Shown: in pieces, positions 12,795-15,188 of the stretch
Numbering within the stretch: the stretch's first letter is position 1
Layout of the letters: each line of letters begins with the position of its first letter
DNA from: Holophagaceae bacterium
GTDB taxonomy: Bacteria > Acidobacteriota > Holophagae > Holophagales > Holophagaceae
NCBI GenBank assembly: GCA_003158505.1
Contig: PMJK01000048.1
Location: 5,082 to 20,269, forward strand
DNA: 15,188 nucleotides
Direction: 5' to 3'
Position numbers and translations under genes: made by a program
Notes under the pieces: model-generated
Databases searched by the model: none
Told to the model about the DNA's origin: nothing
The model's input: only the letters and a program-made list of their open reading frames with translations

Positions 12795-13895
12795 TCAGGC
12801 GCCGATCTCGCCATAGATGTTGTCGCGCTGCCAGGCTTCATAGCCGGCGGCACGGATCATGCGGTTCATCTCGTCCTTGTCCACGCTGTAGCAGGTGCCC
12901 GCGGCGCTGACGACATTCTCTTCGAGCATGAGGCTGCCCATGTCGTCGCAGCCGTAGTGCAGGGCCAGCTGGCCGGTCTTGCGGCCCATGGTGACCCAGG
13001 AGCTCTGGATGTGGGCGAAGTTGTCGAGGAACATGCGCGCCACGGCGATGGTGCGGAGGTACTCCACATCCGTGGGCTTGGGCACCTTGCCTTCCCAGGG
13101 TGTGTGGCCGCTCTGGAAGGGCCAGGCCGCGAAGGCGGTGTAGCCGCCCCCGTTGTTCCGCGCCAGGGCCCGGTCCTGCTGGTCGCGCAGGGCCTCCAGG
13201 TGTTCGATGCGTTCCGCCAACGTTTCCGTGATGCCGAACATCATGGTGCCCGTGGTTTTCACACCTTCTTCGTGGGCGGCCTCCATGACCTCGAGCCACT
13301 TCTCGCGGCCGCCTTTCAGGGGCGCGATCTTCTTGCGGATCCGGTCCACCAGGATCTCCGCGCCGCCACCAGGAATGGAGCCGAGCCCAGCTTCGCGCAG
13401 ATCGGCGATGGTCTTGCCCAAGGACTGGCCGCTGAGCTTCGCCATCATCTGGATCTCCACCGGCGAGAAGCCGTGGACCCAGATGCCCAGGTCGTGATGG
13501 AGGTAGCGCACCAGGTCCAGGTAGTAGGCCCAAGGCAGGTCGGGGTTCACGCCGCCTTGGAGCAGGAAACCCGTGCCGCCGATGGCCTTCGTCTCTTCGG
13601 CCTTCTGTTTCAGCTGCTCCTTCGTCAGCACATAGCCTCGGCTGTCGCCCGGCTTGTGGTAGAACGCGCAGAAGGTGCAGTAGACGTTGCACACGTCCGT
13701 GTAGTTGACGTTGCGATCGATGACGTAGCTGGCGCGGCGGGGATCGTTGTGGCGGTCCCGGGTGGCCGTGGCGGCCACGGCCAGGTCCGGTAGCTCAGCC
13801 TGTTCCAGAAGCTGGACCGCTTCGGAAGCAGAGATCCGCCTACCCTGGAGCACGCCGTTCAGGATGTCCTCGGGGGTAACGAGGGTCCTCAACAT
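12795..13895 (-). CDS. mqnC: Cyclic dehypoxanthinyl futalosine synthase (radical SAM)
   Basis: MqnC cyclises dehypoxanthine futalosine in the futalosine route to menaquinone, using a 4Fe-4S cluster and S-adenosylmethionine. The 366-aa protein has RNVNYTDVCNVYCTFCAFY (61-79), with cluster ligands C69, C73 and C76 in CxxxCxxC spacing. GFLLQGGVNPDL (109-120), SIPGGGAEIL, TTGTMMFG, the ending block TMGRKTGQLALHYGCDDMG and EENVVSAAG are MqnC-type wording; the related MqnE was considered, but YVIDRNVNYT and GGGAEILVDRIRKKI favour MqnC. ATG 13895 is chosen over an in-frame start at 13997 because the longer version would run through the small gene upstream; AAGG lies eight bases before it. Only 2 nt separate it from that upstream stop, so coupling is likely. 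No other mqn genes are in the window. Confidence 0.93.
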   Translation of the reverse strand: MLRTLVTPEDILNGVLQGRRISASEAVQLLEQAELPDLAVAATATRDRHNDPRRASYVIDRNVNYTDVCNVYCTFCAFYHKPGDSRGYVLTKEQLKQKAEETKAIGGTGFLLQGGVNPDLPWAYYLDLVRYLHHDLGIWVHGFSPVEIQMMAKLSGQSLGKTIADLREAGLGSIPGGGAEILVDRIRKKIAPLKGGREKWLEVMEAAHEEGVKTTGTMMFGITETLAERIEHLEALRDQQDRALARNNGGGYTAFAAWPFQSGHTPWEGKVPKPTDVEYLRTIAVARMFLDNFAHIQSSWVTMGRKTGQLALHYGCDDMGSLMLEENVVSAAGTCYSVDKDEMNRMIRAAGYEAWQRDNIYGEIGA

Positions 13896-13897
13896 GT

Positions 13898-14062
13898 CTA
13901 GACCTTGTACCCCATCACCTGGAGGCAGCGGCGGCAGACGCACTCCTGGCCTTCCACGCCATGCTGGAAGTGGTCCAGGGTATACATGCAGCGGCACTTT
14001 TCGCAGACCTGGGTGGGATCCGTGGTGGTCTTGGGGGCGTAGAGGTGGGTGGGATCGGGCAT
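13898..14062 (-). CDS. Small Cys-rich putative zinc-ribbon protein, 54 aa
   Basis: I do not recognise this gene. The 54-aa product has six cysteines: C20 and C23 (VCEKC), C25, then C41, C43 and C46 (ECVCRRC). A CxxC pair on each side of an 18-residue middle (MYTLDHFQHGVEGQE region) is the classic shape of a zinc ribbon, with C25 and C41 as extras. ATG 14062 has GGAG six bases upstream; an in-frame start at 14110 would lie at or before the likely promoter, so the shorter form is preferred. It is first in a run with mqnC (2-nt gap) and the Gre-like gene. No signal peptide or membrane segment is present. Its role, for instance metal handling or an adaptor for the Fe-S enzyme, is unknown. Confidence 0.7.
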   Translation of the reverse strand: MPDPTHLYAPKTTTDPTQVCEKCRCMYTLDHFQHGVEGQECVCRRCLQVMGYKV

Positions 14063-14081
14063 GGCGGACTCCGGACCTTCA

Positions 14082-14110
14082 AGGATACCGCCATCGCGGG
14101 CGGTTCCCAA
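14082..14110 (-). promoter_or_regulatory. Candidate promoter of the small Cys-rich protein-mqnC-gre run
   Basis: On the minus strand TTGGGA (14110-14105) and TATCCT (14087-14082) are exactly 17 bp apart (each 4/6 to consensus), about 20 bp before the start of the small gene. A perfect 6-bp inverted repeat, ACCGCC/GGCGGT (14087-14092 and 14099-14104), fills the spacer and could be an operator. Confidence 0.4.
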
Positions 14111-14127
14111 CCGTCGCTTCAGAAGGC

Positions 14128-14153
14128 AAAGGCGGCCCAGAAGGGCCGCCTTT
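14128..14153 (-). terminator. Intrinsic terminator downstream of hpf
   Basis: A perfect 11-bp stem, AAAGGCGGCCC / GGGCCGCCTTT, with a four-base loop lies 20 nt past the hpf stop. Read on the minus strand the 3' arm ends in TTT. It separates the rpoN-hpf unit from the downstream mqnC unit. Its symmetry would also stop transcription coming from the left. Confidence 0.85.
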
Positions 14154-14173
14154 GTTAGGGAAAGAGATGAGGT

Positions 14174-14497
14174 CTACTCCTCGACGGCGCCGGCCTTGAC
14201 GCTTTCGTGGGGGCGGGTGTTGCGCTTGCCCTGGAGCCTGTGGGCCTGGGCTTCCAGCTTCTCCACGGCCTGGGTGATGCTGGTGTACATGTCATCGGTG
14301 GTGGCGGATGCCACGAAGGCGCTGGCTCGGGTCTTCAGCGTGATCTCTGCCGAATGCCGGTGTTTCTCCACGCCCAGGATCACGTGCACATCGATGATGT
14401 CATCCAGGTATGTGGCCATCTTGTCCAGCCGTTCCTTCGTGAACTGCTTCAGGGGCTCGGTGAGCTCCATGTGGCGGCCGGTGTAGTTGACCTTCAT
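14174..14497 (-). CDS. hpf: Ribosome hibernation promoting factor, short form
   Basis: HPF/YfiA proteins bind the 30S decoding region and inactivate ribosomes in stationary phase or stress. The 107-aa protein opens MKVNYTGRHMELTEPLKQFT and continues with the beta-alpha-beta-beta-beta-alpha wording of the family: VHVILGVEKHRHSAEITLK and DDMYTSITQAVEKLEAQ. The C-terminal tail (KRNTRPHESVKAGAVEE) is short, without the dimerisation domain of long HPF. ATG 14497 has AGGAG at 14508-14504, six bases upstream. It sits directly downstream of rpoN, a very common pairing in Gram-negative bacteria (formerly yhbH), and ends at a strong terminator. Confidence 0.94.
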   Translation of the reverse strand: MKVNYTGRHMELTEPLKQFTKERLDKMATYLDDIIDVHVILGVEKHRHSAEITLKTRASAFVASATTDDMYTSITQAVEKLEAQAHRLQGKRNTRPHESVKAGAVEE

Positions 14498-14513
14498 GGG
14501 ACACTCCTGAAAT

Positions 14514-14527
14514 GGGCCTGGTGGCCC
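14514..14527 (-). promoter_or_regulatory. Hairpin just upstream of the hpf ribosome-binding site
   Basis: GGGCC and GGCCC form a perfect 5-bp stem with a four-base loop, five bases upstream of the AGGAG of hpf. A further GGCCC at 14543-14547, next to the rpoN stop, could pair with the same arm instead. It may influence hpf translation or mRNA processing; this is inference. Confidence 0.3.
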
Positions 14528-14549
14528 GAAATACGTGGGTCCGGCCCTT

Positions 14550-15188
14550 TTATCGGCACCGGCGCTGGGAAGCAGGAGGAATCTTAAGCTCCTCCCGGTA
14601 CTTGTTCACCGTTCGGCGGGCCACCTTGATGCCATCCCGCTCTAGCAGCCCCGCGATGGCCTCGTCGGACAGCGGCTTGGCAATATCCTCCGCCTGCACG
14701 AAGGCCTTGATCCGGTGCTTGACCACGGTGGCTGAGATATCCGAGTCCTTGGGCCGTGCGGAGAAGAAATAATTCAGGTCATAGAGGCCCTGGGGGGTGT
14801 GGATCGTCTTGGCCTTCACCACGCGGCTGATGGTGCTTTCGTGGAAACCCGTGGCCTCCGCCACATCGCGGAGCACCATGGGCCGAAGGCGTTCGATGCC
14901 ATGCTCGATGAACTCCTTCTGGAGCTCCACGATCTGGGCCGACACCCGCAGCACGGTGCGGTTCCGGTCTTCGACGCCGCGAATGAAGTCCCGGGCGCTG
15001 CGGAACCGCTCCCGGATGAAATCCTTGTCGTGCTTGGCTTCGCTGGAGGCCATGAAACGCTGGTACTCGCCGTTCACCCGCAAGCGGGGAAGACCTTCGT
15101 CATTGAGGTAGACCTTCCAGTTGCCGTCCTCCCCCTTCAGGACCACAACATCCGGCTTCACCACCCGCTCGCCCTCGGGATCGAAGGC
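14550..15188 (-). CDS. rpoN: RNA polymerase sigma-54 factor, N-terminally truncated by window edge
   Basis: Sigma-54 directs RNA polymerase to -24/-12 promoters and needs AAA+ activators. The visible 212 residues are the C-terminal half. The core-binding end has KPDVVV, WKVYLNDEGLPRLRVN and the MVLRDVAEA lead-in. The helix-turn-helix GFHESTISRVVKAKTI recognises -12, and the invariant RpoN box ARRTVNKYRE near the C-terminus recognises -24. The frame stays open to 15188, so the activator-interacting region I and most of the core-binding domain lie outside the window. The tail after the box (ELKIPPASQRRCR) is short and normal. hpf follows after 52 nt on the same strand. Confidence 0.96.
   Translation of the reverse strand, partial: AFDPEGERVVKPDVVVLKGEDGNWKVYLNDEGLPRLRVNGEYQRFMASSEAKHDKDFIRERFRSARDFIRGVEDRNRTVLRVSAQIVELQKEFIEHGIERLRPMVLRDVAEATGFHESTISRVVKAKTIHTPQGLYDLNYFFSARPKDSDISATVVKHRIKAFVQAEDIAKPLSDEAIAGLLERDGIKVARRTVNKYREELKIPPASQRRCR

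Noticed and set aside
13896..13997. 34-codon upstream extension of mqnC
   Set aside because: It overlaps the Cys-rich gene in another frame and reads as Pro/Arg/Gly-rich shadow sequence; the MqnC alignment begins at MLRTL.
14063..14110. Longer form (70 aa) of the Cys-rich small protein
   Set aside because: The start would coincide with the -35 of the probable promoter and has no ribosome-binding site, whereas ATG 14062 does.

Overview
The window is high-GC (AT-rich only in a few short intergenic gaps), gene-dense bacterial chromosome with no mobile elements, tRNAs, rRNAs or CRISPR arrays visible. LpxC and an RlpA-type lytic transglycosylase indicate a diderm with lipid A. MqnC indicates menaquinone made by the futalosine route. 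Sigma-54 with HPF, a short HisG plus HisZ, and an N-terminal gene that looks DUF4388-like together suggest an Acidobacteriota member, possibly of the Holophagae (Geothrix/Holophaga type). That taxonomic placement is inference from gene content and protein flavour, not from a search.

Layout, left to right. (1) 1-2993, + strand, envelope and isoprenoid genes: a 5'-truncated single-pass membrane protein with a SPOR-like C-terminus, then after a 130-bp AT-rich promoter-like gap rlpA, overlapped by ispD. (2) 3039-4019: lpxC, preceded by a perfect 10-bp inverted repeat abutting a TATAAA box. (3) 4020-12249: a complete histidine operon in the order hisD, hisC-HAD fusion, hisB, hisH, hisA, hisF, hisIE, hisZ, hisG. 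From hisC onward the genes overlap by 1-10 nt or are separated by 1 nt. (4) 12262-15188, - strand (convergent with the his operon): rpoN (partial) and hpf ending in a strong intrinsic terminator, then a promoter-like site driving a 54-aa Cys-rich protein, mqnC and a Gre-family factor.

How the genes work together. HisG/HisZ start the pathway from ATP and PRPP. HisIE, HisA and HisH/HisF carry it to imidazole glycerol phosphate. HisB dehydrates this, HisC transaminates, and HisD oxidises histidinol to histidine. The one activity without a separate gene is histidinol-phosphate phosphatase. A HAD phosphatase domain with all four catalytic motifs is fused to the C-terminus of HisC, so the most economical reading is that this bifunctional protein makes and then dephosphorylates histidinol phosphate. 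This differs from the enterobacterial arrangement, where the phosphatase is fused to HisB.

The main points for follow-up are the HisC-HAD fusion, the structured lpxC-hisD gap with a tiny His-rich ORF (V-L-L-H-L-H-H) that has the best ribosome-binding site near the hisD start, the palindrome at the lpxC promoter, and the Cys-rich small protein coupled to mqnC.
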